A DNA stretch of 64,000 bases from Adiantum capillus-veneris (taxonomy: Eukaryota; Streptophyta; Polypodiopsida; Polypodiales; Pteridaceae): contig CM043946.1 in assembly GCA_014529385.2 (NCBI GenBank), positions 22,436,577-22,500,576 of the forward strand. Direction: 5' to 3'. A program made the position numbers and the translations under genes. Position 1 is the first letter of the stretch. Every line of letters begins with the position of its first letter. Below are positions 1-11,071 of this stretch, piece after piece. The notes under the pieces were generated by a model that was not told the DNA's origin, did not search any database, and saw only the letters and a list, made by a program, of their open reading frames with translations.

Positions 1-44
1 ACTGAACATCTGGTTCTTTTGTGTTCAGTTTTAATTTAAAAGCA

Positions 45-2110
45 ATGGAGCAAAATGTGGGCAGAAGTGGTACGAAAAAGCCAAAGAATAAAAAAGCTTC
101 TGGCAAAGAGTGGGATTATGCTCACAACATATGCGGCCGATATATGGAGTGGCAATGTAAACTTTGTCACACAACAAAATCAGGCGGTGCACCACGTATT
201 AGGAATCATTTTTGGGTAGCATTAAAAAGAGTTGTAAGAGATGTGAACATCCTTGTGCACCTTCCGTTGCAAACGTTTGAGAGAAGAGCTCGTCAAAAAG
301 GATGGCAAGAGACAACACATATATAGCTCTGTGGCTTCGAGTCAAGAGTTCTCAGAGACAAATATTAACTCCGCAGATCCTGCAGTGACGCCAACTAACC
401 TTGGAGAAACCACATGGTTCACCAAAATAATTGATAAAGCGTGTCAAGTTGTGAAATTTATCTTGAAACGACAAAGAGTACTTGATTTATATAGGATACG
501 CATGTCAGTGATGTTGAAACTTCCTGCTGAAACTCGGTTGTAATCACTACCCAAACGAAGATGTTATGTTCAGAAGAAGGTTTGTGAATTAGCAAAGGAT
601 TGAAGTGAGTGCACAAAAAAGCTAGACTATATGTTCCAAAACTTACTTGCAAGGCTCTAGAAAACTAATATTGAACCAAGTTCAGATCCTTCTTATTATA
701 ATTTGAGCACAGGTAGTATCTATACAAATTTCAAATTGAAATTATGTTTTGTAATGTTTTGAAGGACACCTGCTATGCGGGGCAAGGGACAACTGACCAT
801 CCATGATAGAAACCTCGTTTTTACAAGAAAGCCAAAACCAATAGTAGATGAAGGCCTAAATGTATGATGGTCACAATAGTCCTGCCCCCTCACTTAGAGC
901 ATGTCATGATGGCCCAAAATTGGTCTTGTTTGGCGATGGAGACCATAAATTTAGCACGTTGGGCTTCGGCATGCAGTATTGCAAGGTCCATGATCCCAAA
1001 TTCCTTAAAGAGACTCTTATTTTCTTTACTCCTTTTTCAGGAACTTATTTGGTAGGTAAAGTTTGCAATAAATTAACTCCACACAGAGTGAACTTAGAAA
1101 CTTCCATAGAAGATTTGTAACTAATGTTCACCTCTGAACTAAGATTCAAACACTACTAGTCAGAAAAGGACAAAAACATAAAATGCACTAAGGATTAATG
1201 TATGGTAACACATGACTGAAAAGGAGGGGGATACATAAGGATATGTTTTTAAAAAATCTCAAACAAAATTATAGAATTTAAAAGAAAAGGGTTCATTATA
1301 TTTCCTAGAAAATTCACAGAATAGGGACTTTAGAAAAAGAGCCTGAACGCACGTGATATAGTGGTCTTAAATATAGTGAACAATGTAAACAAGGCTACTT
1401 GGTGGAGGAGTGATACCATGTGATGATGCCCGTTATGTTTGCGATCCGCAATCTTGATCAAAGGGCGCCAAACTTGGGCAAAGTGTGGATGACATGGTGG
1501 TTAGTCCAACAGAGTCTTGAAAATCTTGAAGAGCTGAAGAGTCTGTAGTAGAGAAGGAATGGTGGCTACCATTCTCTCACAAACAACAAAAAATTTTGAC
1601 CAATTATTTTCATGCAAGGTGGAAGAGCGCTCATAGTCCACTCCACAGTGTTGCTTACATGCTCAATCCGGAGTATTGGAATTTAGATATGATGCCCAAT
1701 ACGTAGGTGGTAAGCGATTTCTACCACGTAGTCAACACGTTCTACTCCAACATTCAAGACCGAATTGATTGGATCAAAGAAATGAGTGCATTTAAATTAA
1801 AAGAAGATCCTTTTGCAAATGATTTTGTACAAGTAATGGCAAAAGAGCAACCTACATAGAAGTGATGGATGATGAATGGTGGAGAGCATTACTCTACCTT
1901 ACATCCCCTTGCAATGAAAGTACTGGCACAATGTGCAGCAAACTCAAGTTCAGAGAGAAATTAAAGCATGTAAAAGTATGTTCACAGCACTATTCGCAAC
2001 AGACTATTAGCAGACAAAGTGGAAAAATTAGTGTATATGTTTTGCAACGAAAAGATATTGAATCACATTGAAAGTGCTGGCTACGGGGAGAAAATGCCAG
2101 CCTGGTTGTA
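45..2110 (+). mobile_element. hAT-superfamily transposase relic (BED finger, hAT core, dimerisation region)
   Basis: Decayed coding DNA of a plant hAT transposase. From 45 a BED-type zinc finger is readable (motif WQCKLCHTTKSGG, then RIRNHF). At about 415-540 there is the core segment VKFILKRQRVLDLYR followed by PAETRL. At 1603-1690 is SPLHSVAYMLNPEYW, typical of the region before the dimerisation domain. At about 1893-1960 is HPLAMKVLAQCAANSSSER, and from about 1995 RNRLLADKVEKLVYMFCN, both hAT C-terminal dimerisation motifs. The pieces lie in order but in different frames with many stops, and about 700 bp expected between the BED finger and the core is missing. No terminal inverted repeats were found. 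Assignment to hAT is firm; activity is excluded. Confidence 0.8.
860..1120 (+). other. Unrecognised short ORF inside the hAT relic
   Basis: An open stretch of about 86 codons (contains GFGMQYCKVHDPKFLKETLI) lies between hAT core fragments and does not match hAT motifs I know. It could be an insertion or a diverged part of the transposase. I do not recognise it and treat it as probably non-functional. Confidence 0.2.
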
Positions 2111-2292
2111 TGATTGTCAAAACAAAGACGAAGAAGAGTTCAATGTTGGTGTATCTCAATGCACTATAGATGAAATAGAAGATAATTTGATAATAGATGT
2201 GGAGGTTGAATTACAAGGAGAAACACAACACTCAGACTTTCACTATCAATGCCAGCTCATCTTGGGTGAAAGTGACACAACTCTCCCTTATA

Positions 2293-2760
2293 TCATGAGT
2301 GGCAACAGTTGTCTCCTTTGACGAAAAGTATACTGGTCACTGTTGCACAAAGTGAACATATAACATTTTTTGCAAAATATAGCGCACAATGTGCATTGTG
2401 CATGGGATGTCCATAAACTTCCAAGTAAATCCTCTCAGCGTTTTCTTTGATCACATCATGGTTGCACTTTGAAACCTTCCACCTTCCTTTCTTGATCTCT
2501 ACATCCTCACATGGCCATATTGTTTTAATCATGTCCTTCATCACTTCTTTATTGATCTCTTTCCATTGCATGTGCTTTGGATTTGCCCATTTTGAGAGTT
2601 GTTGAGCAGTGCGCGTCGCTTATTGTACCGACATACTGTGTGCTAGAGACTTCATGCACTGAAATGCATTAACAGCCACTTGTTGTTGATCATCGGGCAC
2701 TGATTGGGTGCCAATATCTTGTTCTTCACATCGTTCATTTTCTCTTGGAGCTGCAATCAA
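2293..2760 (-). pseudogene. Decayed coding fragment of unknown family
   Basis: On the minus strand one frame runs from about 2760 down to 2293 with a single internal TAA near 2622. Readable motifs are VPDDQQQVAVNAFQCMKSL before the stop and KEINKEVMKDMIKTIWPCED after it. The protein is lysine-rich and soluble-looking; I do not recognise the family. It lies downstream, in the same direction, of the kinase pseudogene and could be a later exon of the same old gene or transposon cargo. No splice sites were confirmed. Confidence 0.35.
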
Positions 2761-3112
2761 CAAATAGATAAATATTCAATATCATTGGCAAATATATATT
2801 CTCACGATTCAATAGTCTCGCAGATGCACAAGATAGAAACTTCTTGTCCACTACATAAGACGTCAGAATCCACTAAATCAAACCACAACTAATGCGACTA
2901 ACTGAACCACAAGGCAAATTTGAAATACTGACACTCAGCACGACAAATTTGAAATGGCTAAAGATAATTGACTCAAGGAGGTGAACCAATTCAAACCATA
3001 TAATACACTTCAATAAAAAATAGAATACCCTAGACAAACAGATATATATCATAAAAATATTTAGATCGGATAAAATGATGGTACAAGTTCAACAAGGGAA
3101 CGTTGGACATGG
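2761..3112. other. A+T-rich spacer, nothing recognised
   Basis: No coding potential, repeats or RNA genes were seen in this spacer between two decayed minus-strand coding fragments. Confidence 0.5.
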
Positions 3113-4649
3113 TTAAGGTCTGTCTTTAAATGTTCTCTTGAAAAATATCAACACATCAGATGCCTTTCTTCTTTGTTCCCGCTCTTTTAACTTCATCCAA
3201 CAATCTACTTTAATCCGAATAGCCCTCGTAACATCTTCATTCGGGTGGTTAAAACCTTCTTCTGAAAAATAAACGTTTTTGGTTGCACTCCAAAAATCTG
3301 CTAGCATGTCGAATAGATAGCCCAATGCATAAATGTCGCTCGTTTTTGTGTACGCATCTGTGCACCATGGATTGTATAATTCTGGAGCAATCCACGGTCG
3401 CTTAGCTATCTCTGCATTCCCTGCTCCCTGTGCCTCCAAAACTGTAGAGTCCGACTGTGCACTTGGATGCAGATAATTGATTGTTGCGTACTTAGCTGGC
3501 GTTCTAAGCATCATCCCCCAATCAATGATACCAACGGGGTTTATTGACGCGAGTAAAGTCCAACATTATGTTGAACGGATGCAAGTCACTGTGCACTATC
3601 CCAACCGAGTGGACAGCCGCAACGCCATCAATTAAGGCGTGACAATTGGCTGGCATCTGCTCAATCACTGCTTTGATCCACATCGTGTCTATCTCTTGTA
3701 CAGGAAGATTTTCTGCAGGCAATGACCTCGAGCCGTGTGGTAGCCTGTACATGTGTCATCTAAACAATCCGTGAGCGAATGGTAAGTGGCACATCATATC
3801 GCCCATGGTACCCCCATTGTAGTATGGGAATATTGTGATCCAAGGAGCTTCGGTAGTAAAGCCAATGCACCTTACAATGGAGGAGTGAAGCGTTTGCATT
3901 CCTTGCTCTGTCTGAAAGCTGTTAAATTTTGCCTCACTCTCTCCCTTGTAACATTTTTCCACATATGTAATGTGGTCTGGAAAAAAAAACATGCCTTTGA
4001 TGGTGTACAATGTGCACACACCAAAGGAGCCTGCTCCAACCCTCATACCTTCTACCAAGGTTTCATGAGGGATGCCGACAAGATGAGCGCACTTGGCATT
4101 CAAAGCCGTGCGCATGATTGTGCCGGTGCCGCTGGCATCAAATCGACCTCCCAAAGCTGCTTGTGCATCTTGGGCCATCTTCAATCTCTTGGATAAAGCT
4201 TCTTGGTCCTGCGCTTTCACATGCTTCATCTTTACCTTCTGTTTCTTCCGCAATTTATCCCAAAGCTCTAATTTTGACATGTCGCAAGCAAGTGGGATAT
4301 CTTCCTTGAAGTCTGTGCAACATACTTTCATATTGCCCAACACTGTCCTAACCTTGTGGTGGGGGTCAAATTCTCGAATCCCTTCTGGAATCAACAACTA
4401 TTGGCCTTTACCTCACAGCCTGCACTCTGTGTTCTCCCATGTAGCGCTAGTGAGGTCTTTGATGAAGACGTCGCATTCACTAATCTGTTGTATGCGACCA
4501 TCTGCACATGATAAGATTGTCAAAATACATTCTTTACGAATGGCACGCATAATACTTTTCTTTTGATCTGGCGTCATATTTTCACTGGACAATAAAAAAT
4601 AGCATATCAAATACAAATTCATGGTTGCGAATGACACTAACACTCTCAC
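3113..4649 (-). pseudogene. Protein kinase-like pseudogene (3 stops, 1 frameshift)
   Basis: A eukaryotic protein kinase fold reads from 4649 down to 3113. The N-terminal part is lysine-rich and probably coiled coil (KLELWDKLRKKQKVK). The kinase signatures follow in order: glycine loop GAGSFG, a beta-3 lysine candidate in YVEKCY, HSDLHPFN (HRD-like catalytic loop with Asp and Asn), IIDWG (DFG-like), WIAPE (APE) and SDIYALG. All catalytic residues are thus still readable. The frame is broken by TGA at 4413-4415, TAG at 4398-4400 and TGA at 3753-3755, and by a one-base shift near 3537 just before IIDWG. No intron consensus explains these breaks. It was probably an active kinase of an unassigned subfamily; it is now a pseudogene. 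Confidence 0.7.
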
Positions 4650-4980
4650 ACTATTTCAAGCAAACCCTTAATCACAATTTGAAGACTTTAAGAAATGTGC
4701 AAAGAAATATTGATAAAAATTAAAAACAATCTTCACTTAAAATTGCAATATGTTACACGTGTAAAATGCAGATCAAACAAATGGTTTATAAGAACTTAAT
4801 CCAGATCAAACAATACATATTAACAATCTGGCATATTTTAGCATATATTGAATTTTTAACTTATATTTTTTTCCGTGCGCACATACTAGTTCAAACAAAG
4901 CACACACCGGCTTAAAGACTTCAAAAACATTTAAAACATTGGAAATATACAAATCCGACTAGAAAATTGCGAAGAATGTC
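4650..4980. other. A+T-rich spacer, nothing recognised
   Basis: Upstream flank of the kinase pseudogene. No ORF of note, no repeat structure recognised. Confidence 0.5.
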
Positions 4981-5310
4981 TTGCTCTTTAAAAAGATAGA
5001 AATAAATATTTAACATGCAAATTGTGTTCACACACTTTTTTGCATAGAATTTATGTAAATGTAAGTAGCATTCAAAATAGCGATGATAATTGATTCTCTT
5101 TTAAAAAGATACAAAAGAATATTTAACATGCAAAATGTGTGCAAATTCTTTTTTACAGAGAATTTATGTAAATGAAGCATTAAAAATAGCGATAATGCTT
5201 GAGGTCCTTTGAAAAGATAAAAATGACTATTTAACGTGCAAATTGTGTGCAAATACTTTTTTTCATATAATTTATGTAAATGTAGCATTTAAAATAGCGA
5301 TGATTGATGA
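4981..5310. repeat. Tandem repeat, three units of ~110 bp
   Basis: Three A+T-rich units begin near 4990, 5103 and 5211. Each starts with an AAAAGATA-like block, then TATTTAAC(A/G)TGCAAA, then AATTTATGTAAATG and AAAATAGCGAT(G/A)AT. Spacings are 113 and 108 bp. Units are diverged by substitutions and small indels. It directly precedes the hairpin array. Confidence 0.75.
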
Positions 5311-5395
5311 ATAAAGCATTCTTTTGAATATGATTAGCTAGTATAAATTTCATATGGACACTTAAAAACAACAAAATCAAACAATTCAAACATTT

Positions 5396-6050
5396 GTATA
5401 TGAAATACTCTTCAGAGCCTCGTTACCGATCAAATATATCATATACTTAATACTTAAAAAATTAAGTGCACATGCACATACAAATAATATGATGTTCGTA
5501 CGGCCGGGTTAACGACCTGGACGCCACATATATACAAAACAAATGCTTCTAAAAAACGACACTCTATTAGCCGCGCTACCGACCGAGTGCCGCATGAATC
5601 CAAGGAGAAATAATGACTTGCATACGAACATCATATAGCCGCGTTACCGACCGATGCCCATATGTTTTTGGAAAAGGGGAAGGGAAGTTGACTTACCATA
5701 AGGAGACTGATTCGCCGCGTTACCGACGTAGTACCCAGATAGTAAGCCAATACTTACCACAAGGACACCATCTTCCCCGCGTCACCGAGGTGATGTCCCC
5801 GTGGTAAGCATTGTTCCGTAAAACAGCTTACGCACACACCCCCATTGTGTGGTAAGGTACCTTATGACTGTCGTGCAATACGACAAAAGGCACGTTACCA
5901 CACAACACATACACACACACACAACACATACCCGGATCGTGTGGTCAGGTACTCTGCTATTGTCGCGCACTGCGAAGCAGTGCGAAGCAGAGCACGCTCC
6001 CACACAACCCCCTCTCTCCTCTCGACGTACGTGCAAAGGCGATCAACGAG

Positions 6051-6099
<49 letters not shown>

Positions 6100-6215
6100 G
6101 ATGAAACAAAGAAATAACACCCTGGGCCCGTATATATATAATTCTACGGGTCCGCCGGGCTTTTTAGTATTCTCGGCAGGCCCACAGGGAAAATGGAAAA
6201 GCCCGACCGGATTAT
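5396..6215. repeat. Array of successive imperfect hairpins with a shared loop motif
   Basis: Six copies of a 16-nt core close to GCCGCGTTACCGACC occur at 5416, 5502, 5569, 5637, 5713 and 5775, spaced 62-86 bp. The arms around several cores are complementary: GTATATGA/TCATATAC (5396-5403 / 5439-5446) and CTTACCAC/GTGGTAAG with a further GGACACCATC/GGTGATGTCC stem around the sixth core. Two longer hairpins without the core follow: TTGTGTGGTAAGGTACC pairs with GGCACGTTACCACACAA (about 5844-5908), and GTGTGG..CTCTGCT..CGCACTG pairs with CAGTGCG..AGCAGAG..CCACAC (about 5938-6004). A G+C-rich hairpin pairs CCGGGCTTTT near 6153 with AAAAGCCCG near 6202. Function unknown; no coding signal. Confidence 0.6.
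6053..6098. repeat. (GT)n microsatellite
   Basis: About 23 uninterrupted GT units inside the hairpin-rich region. Confidence 0.95.
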
Positions 6216-6239
6216 AGTGGTTTCCAGGTCGCCCTTAAT

Positions 6240-6659
6240 CGGATTCTTTGTGATCATGTTTAGTATAATCATATAAATGTGTCAATAAGACCTTATGATC
6301 ACACAAAATTTGTCATAATTACGTAAATAATAAATCCCTAACTTTGAAGCACTTTTGGTCTACAAAAACCCACATAATACATACATTCATGCTAATCTAA
6401 TGCCATAAGCAGTTCTAACATAGATTATAGATTTCTCAAAGTTCATAGATACAGGCAAAACTTTGTTTTTCATCTTGTGCCTAAAAAGCGGCACGACAAT
6501 GTGTTGCACGGTAGCATGTCTCTGAATATGGTAAGTTGATCCATCAATTATAGATCGAATTAATACCGATTTCAATTCATTCGTAAGTGTGAATGAGAGT
6601 AGTAAAAGACATCTTTCTCGCTTATTGGACTTGCTTCGTACTAAAAATCGTAAGTTCTT
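6240..6659. other. Spacer, nothing recognised
   Basis: A+T-rich sequence. A minus-strand open stretch at 6387-6575 has no recognisable motif and is probably chance. Confidence 0.4.
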
Positions 6660-7440
6660 AATTCTTTAGGCCTTAGACAATGGACATCATACAACAATCC
6701 TACAACCTACAAGGCGTGTTTGTATGCGATCTGCTCAAGCAAAAAACATGGCGACACCTTCGAAAGATCTTTTGTCCAACATGGGGAAACATTGTGGTAC
6801 CATTTTCATTGGCCAAAAATGTGAAATTCCTATTCACAAACGAGGGTTAAATGGAATTTATTCGAGATGGTAGAGGGGGTATGCATACTTATAAAGTGCT
6901 TTCTGCTCCAAATCTAGGATTTCATCCTATGTTTGTGCACAAGGTGTGCAAGCTAGGCATGAAGGTGATTTTCACTGAGGATGTCATGTCCATTCGGGAT
7001 CGTGACTCCAGCAAGGAGGTTGGAGGGGGCAAAGGATTACGGTCTGAGGGGGCAAAGGAGAATGGTCTGTACATGCTTTATGCTCTTTCTTCAGCAATCA
7101 AGATACCCATATGATATCTCTGGCATTACAGATTTGGTCATTTGAGCAATGATGCTTTTCGGCTTGCTTTTCGTGAGCAAAAGCTTAAGAGCTTATTAGA
7201 AGTTGGAAGTAAGCATGGGAAATGCATTTCTTGCATTCGTGGGAAGCAACATCGAGATACTATTGAGGCTTGCTACATGCCAAGCTATTGCCATTTTGGA
7301 ATTCGTTCACACCTCTGTGGCCTTAGCAACTCCTTCCCTTGGCAAGGCTGGTAGCTGGTGGACAATTTCAACCACTTTACTTGGGTGTGCTGATGCATTT
7401 TTTTGCAATAGTGAACATTTTGGCATAATGGTTTAGGACA
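6660..7440 (+). mobile_element. Ty1/Copia retrotransposon relic (GAG-pre-integrase and integrase start)
   Basis: Fragments of a Copia polyprotein read in the plus direction across stops and frame changes. The clearest part is at about 7108-7260: LWHYRFGHLSNDAF followed by CISCIRGKQHRD, the zinc-binding GAG-pre-integrase module (H..H..C..C). It is followed by a decayed integrase start (EFVHTSVALATPSLGKAG, equivalent of the VHTDVCGPM-TPSLGG block). No LTRs were found. It ends about 90 bp before the DUF2921 start codon, so it supplies the proximal upstream DNA of that gene. Confidence 0.75.
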
Positions 7441-7528
7441 CGAATGTACACAATCCTCCTTAGCTTAACACTTTCCATTTAAATTTTGAAACAAAAGAGT
7501 TCAAGAAGCCAACTAACAACGGTTTTTG

Positions 7529-7544
7529 ATGGCAACAGCAAGAA

Positions 7545-7582
<38 letters not shown>

Positions 7583-10500
7583 TCTGTGTCAATGCCGGCA
7601 AGTAGCTTGCGCAATGTCCTGACGTTAGTCTTATTGCTGTGCATATGCGGGAAAGAAGCTCTCTACAGCAGCAGCACAGCAGCATGGACTCACCCCTTCA
7701 TGTCGGAGCTGCTGCAGAGCAAGTCGCTCGAGAAGGCCTCTGTGGAGCGGCCACATGTCTGCTTCTCCAACTCCTCACACAAGTCCCTGCTTCCCACCAT
7801 GCTCTCTTGGACTGCGTCTCTCTGGACTCCCACTCCTCAACCCCCTTCCTTCCTCTCCCTCCCAATCCCTCCACATCCTACCAAGCCCCTTGTTCCGGTC
7901 GCCACTCTTAGGATTACGCAGATCGGTCCAGCGATCTCAATCGTCGATCCCTCTTCACACTCTCATCCTCAGGACATCGAGCAGGAAGCCCAAGTTCACC
8001 ACCATAAGCAGAATTCCACCCATGACATTCCCCATTTTACCCACGATGAACCACATGATGAGCACACCAGCTCTCCCCTTGGCTTCACCCTTGTCCAGGA
8101 TACTGCCCACAGCAATCATACACCGCAGGCTCATCGGGATCCCCTTCACCATAACACGCATTTGTTCAATCAGCAGGATTCTTCCATTGCTAGCACACAT
8201 GATCACCAAAATGAGCAGGCCACCTCACATCAACAACGTGTTGCACGCAGTCCTTACCATCATAAGGGCAAAGTCTCCCATGGTGATTCCCAATCAGCAC
8301 ATGACATGCAGAATGCTGACATCCATCTTCATCAATCTCACTATCAGCACGATGAAGCAGGAGAAGCTGCCCATCAGAATTTTTCTGGCCATCATGCCTA
8401 CTATAACCATCATCTGACCAACAATGCCTGCCATAGTCTTGTCAACAGCCATGGCGCTGGTTGTCTTGCAAGAGGCAACCTTCACCTTGCCTCCTGCCAT
8501 TGCATTTCCCACTTTTGGTTTCATGGGGAGCACGTTGCACCCCCACACTTTGCAGGCACGGATATGGCTTCTTGTGAAGTGACCATCGCCATTGAGGGTA
8601 TTTTTATACAAACTTCACAACATCAAGTCCTCTGCATGTTGGGCTGTGCAGTCCGACCAACACCATCTTCATCTTCTTCATCAAGGAGTAGGCATGGCAA
8701 GCTTCACATCCAGCCAGAATGCTCTGCCAATGGCTGCACGGAGACTATTCAATACAAAGAGCCCCCCATTTTTACTACAACAGATTGCAACATATCTATT
8801 GATGTGGTATATCCTGTAAACCTTACTAAGCGTTCCTTTTCCACCCGTGGAGTCATCTCTAGCTTAAGAGGACATGAGGACCCTCTCTACTTTGCCCCTT
8901 TCTCGGTCTCTGCACTCTACTTTTCGACACCATCCCGCTATCGCTATGCTCGTCAACATGATGGTGTGGAGTGTGAGCTGGATGGCAACAGCAAGTGGAA
9001 GGTGCACCCTTTGAATTGTGAAGATCTGAGACAAGTCTTTGATGACTTGCACCTGATTTTGAGTAATGAAGAAGAGGCGTCCATACTTTCTTCAAGTTTG
9101 CGCAGGATAGGGCCCTTCACAACTCGCATACCCAACATGACAATCTCCAATACTGTGCAAGTTCATGAATTTGCATGCAGTAGTTATGGAAATGTGCTCA
9201 GAGTGAGGTTCTTTCTAACAGCTAGCCTCGCAGGCCGTTCCCACGAAAACAAGCACACGGAGTTCTTTATGAAATCGGCTGCTGAGCTCACGCTCACTGT
9301 CGAAGGCATCCTCAACAAGACCTCAGGAAAACTTTGCGGTAGCGCTTGCTCGTTGAAGCCCTCTCATCACAACCAACCTGTCTTTGCATCAGATGAAGAC
9401 GATTATGATTGCAGTATTGGTGTGTACCTTGATGTTAACTCTCACATAAGCCTTTTGAACCGCTGGATCGTCGAGGGGAGGCTAGTATATCTCAGTGATG
9501 CGTCAAATGAGCTCTTCTTCTCACCTCTGAAGGTACAAACATATTGGCCTTCTAGGTATGACAGGGAGAGAATGATACCTCACCAAATCAGCTACCTCTA
9601 CACAAGGATTGAAGAAGTTTATGGGATGCTAATGCTTGATGAAGAGCACTTAGATGGATTTGTGTACCCCACAAGCTTAGGTTATGACCAATGCTATACA
9701 GACCTGGCAGAAAAGTTGAGCTTTGAGACAGTGGGGCACTCCATGTCCGGAAGAAATCGGCTGCATTTACACTTAGATGTCATTGCGGTAGAGTCCTGTG
9801 TTTTGTTGGAGGGGCAGTCAAAGGCAGTCGACAGTTCATCTTCTGGGAGTGGCTTTCAGTCCAAGCATATGAGGATAGGGGTTGAAATGTGGGTAGGTGG
9901 GGCTCACCTTGCAGCAGAGGGCTTGTATGACACAAGGAGTGGACGGATGGTTCTCGCAGCATGCACATATGCAGATTTTGCATTGGCCGAGCGAGGCCCC
10001 GACATGGTCCTCGGTGGGGAATCAGATTGTTCAATTCTCATCAATGTACAGTTTCCACCATCCAACTTGGCGTGGTTTAAAGAGAGGGGATGGAAGGTCC
10101 GAATTGCCAGTACAAGGCATGTCTCTGATAATCTTTACTTCGAGCCGCTTCACATAGTGGGCCGCCGACAATCAAGCACAATTGCAGGGATCAAGAGAAT
10201 GGACAGGAGATTGGAGAGTGGATTACGATTGCTCGAATCTAGCGGAACCTTATACTGCTGCTTTAGTCAATTGGCATTAGGCAGGAAAGTTGCAGATACG
10301 TATGTTGCGAGCTCCCTTACTATGATTACCTTGCAAGGAGCTGGCATGGCAATGCCTGTGATCTTGTATATTGCAACATCAATGGGAAATGGGTTCTCTT
10401 TCATTGCTTTACCTAATCAGGACCCAAGTGTTGAGCTAATGGGAGCTCTCATCAACATCATGAGATGTCTATCCTGCATTACACTGATATGCCTCTTTGT

Positions 10501-11014
10501 GGGTATTCTCAAGGCAAGGCAGAGTAATGCCAAAGGCAAGTTTAGCAGAATAGAGACATCCGTGACAAAGATTTGCATACCGCTTCAATTTGGCACCTTT
10601 GCGATGCTTATGATTGCAGGTGTATGGGATACTGCAGGATCACCAGGCTTACTACTCTCTAAAAGTTTTTGGACCTTGTATGTGACAAGATCGAGTAGGT
10701 GGAGAAGAGATTTGGAAGTCTACGGCGGAGTTCTAAGAGACTTGTTCTTGTTGCCACAGGTAATTCACAATTATCTGTATAGGGAGAAAAGTAGAAGACC
10801 TTTGCATCCCAAATTCTATGGAGGGATTACAATTTTGCAGGTCGCAATCCATGGTCACTCCATTTTTAAATGCAAGTTCAGAAAAGAATGTCTGAGCTGG
10901 AATTTCCTTGTTGAATGTATTTTGGCATGCCTGGCCTTGCTCCTTGTTATATGTATACATGCTCAGCATAAATCAGATGGCAAGTATACAAAGTTTTTAT
11001 CACATGTTAAGTAG
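7529..11014 (+). CDS. DUF2921-family plant membrane protein
   Basis: Single uninterrupted ORF of 1161 codons from the ATG at 7529. The family is plant-specific, with a large luminal/extracellular part and a C-terminal multispan domain; its biochemical role is not established to my knowledge. Seen here: a hydrophobic N-terminus, a His-rich linker (about residues 145-310), then three related modules, each with an EG(I/L) segment, a Cys pair, a D/NCSI motif and an (L/F)(Y/F)F-PL motif (ends LYFAPFSV, LFFSPLKV, LYFEPLHI). The C-terminus has several membrane segments and the family signature DLFLLPQVIHN, then HPKFYGG. The gene appears intronless, as are known members. Start uncertain: ATG 7529 (GATGGCA) puts a (CT)n-encoded Leu-Ser run in the signal peptide; ATG 7592 gives MPASSLRN-VLTLVLLLCIC, a canonical signal peptide. 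Likely functional. Confidence 0.88.
7542..7579 (+). repeat. (CT)n microsatellite at the 5' end of the DUF2921 reading frame
   Basis: About 19 CT units. If translation starts at 7529 it encodes alternating Leu-Ser; if translation starts at 7592 it lies in the 5' UTR. Confidence 0.9.
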
Positions 11015-11022
11015 TATATGAT

Positions 11023-11064
<42 letters not shown>
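11023..11064. repeat. (CT)n microsatellite
   Basis: About 21 CT units immediately after the DUF2921 stop codon, in its 3' UTR or just beyond. Confidence 0.95.
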
Positions 11065-11066
<2 letters not shown>

Positions 11067-11071
11067 TCCTA

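Noticed and set aside
3522-4649. Kinase as a multi-exon live gene
   Set aside because: Stops at 4413, 4398 and 3753 lie in continuous kinase sequence without flanking splice consensus.
4990-5310. CRISPR-like array
   Set aside because: Three diverged direct units without regular unique spacers, in a eukaryotic genome; an ordinary tandem repeat.
5844-6004. Definite miRNA gene
   Set aside because: Long hairpins are present but there is no evidence of a mature miRNA; several neighbouring hairpins suggest a repeat array instead.
5849-6217. Open frames rich in Thr-His and Cys-Val around the GT tract
   Set aside because: They are translations of (CA/GT)n microsatellite; no conserved protein sequence.
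7755-8417. 220-codon ORF overlapping the DUF2921 gene in another frame
   Set aside because: Shadow of the real gene; composition follows the His-rich linker read out of frame.
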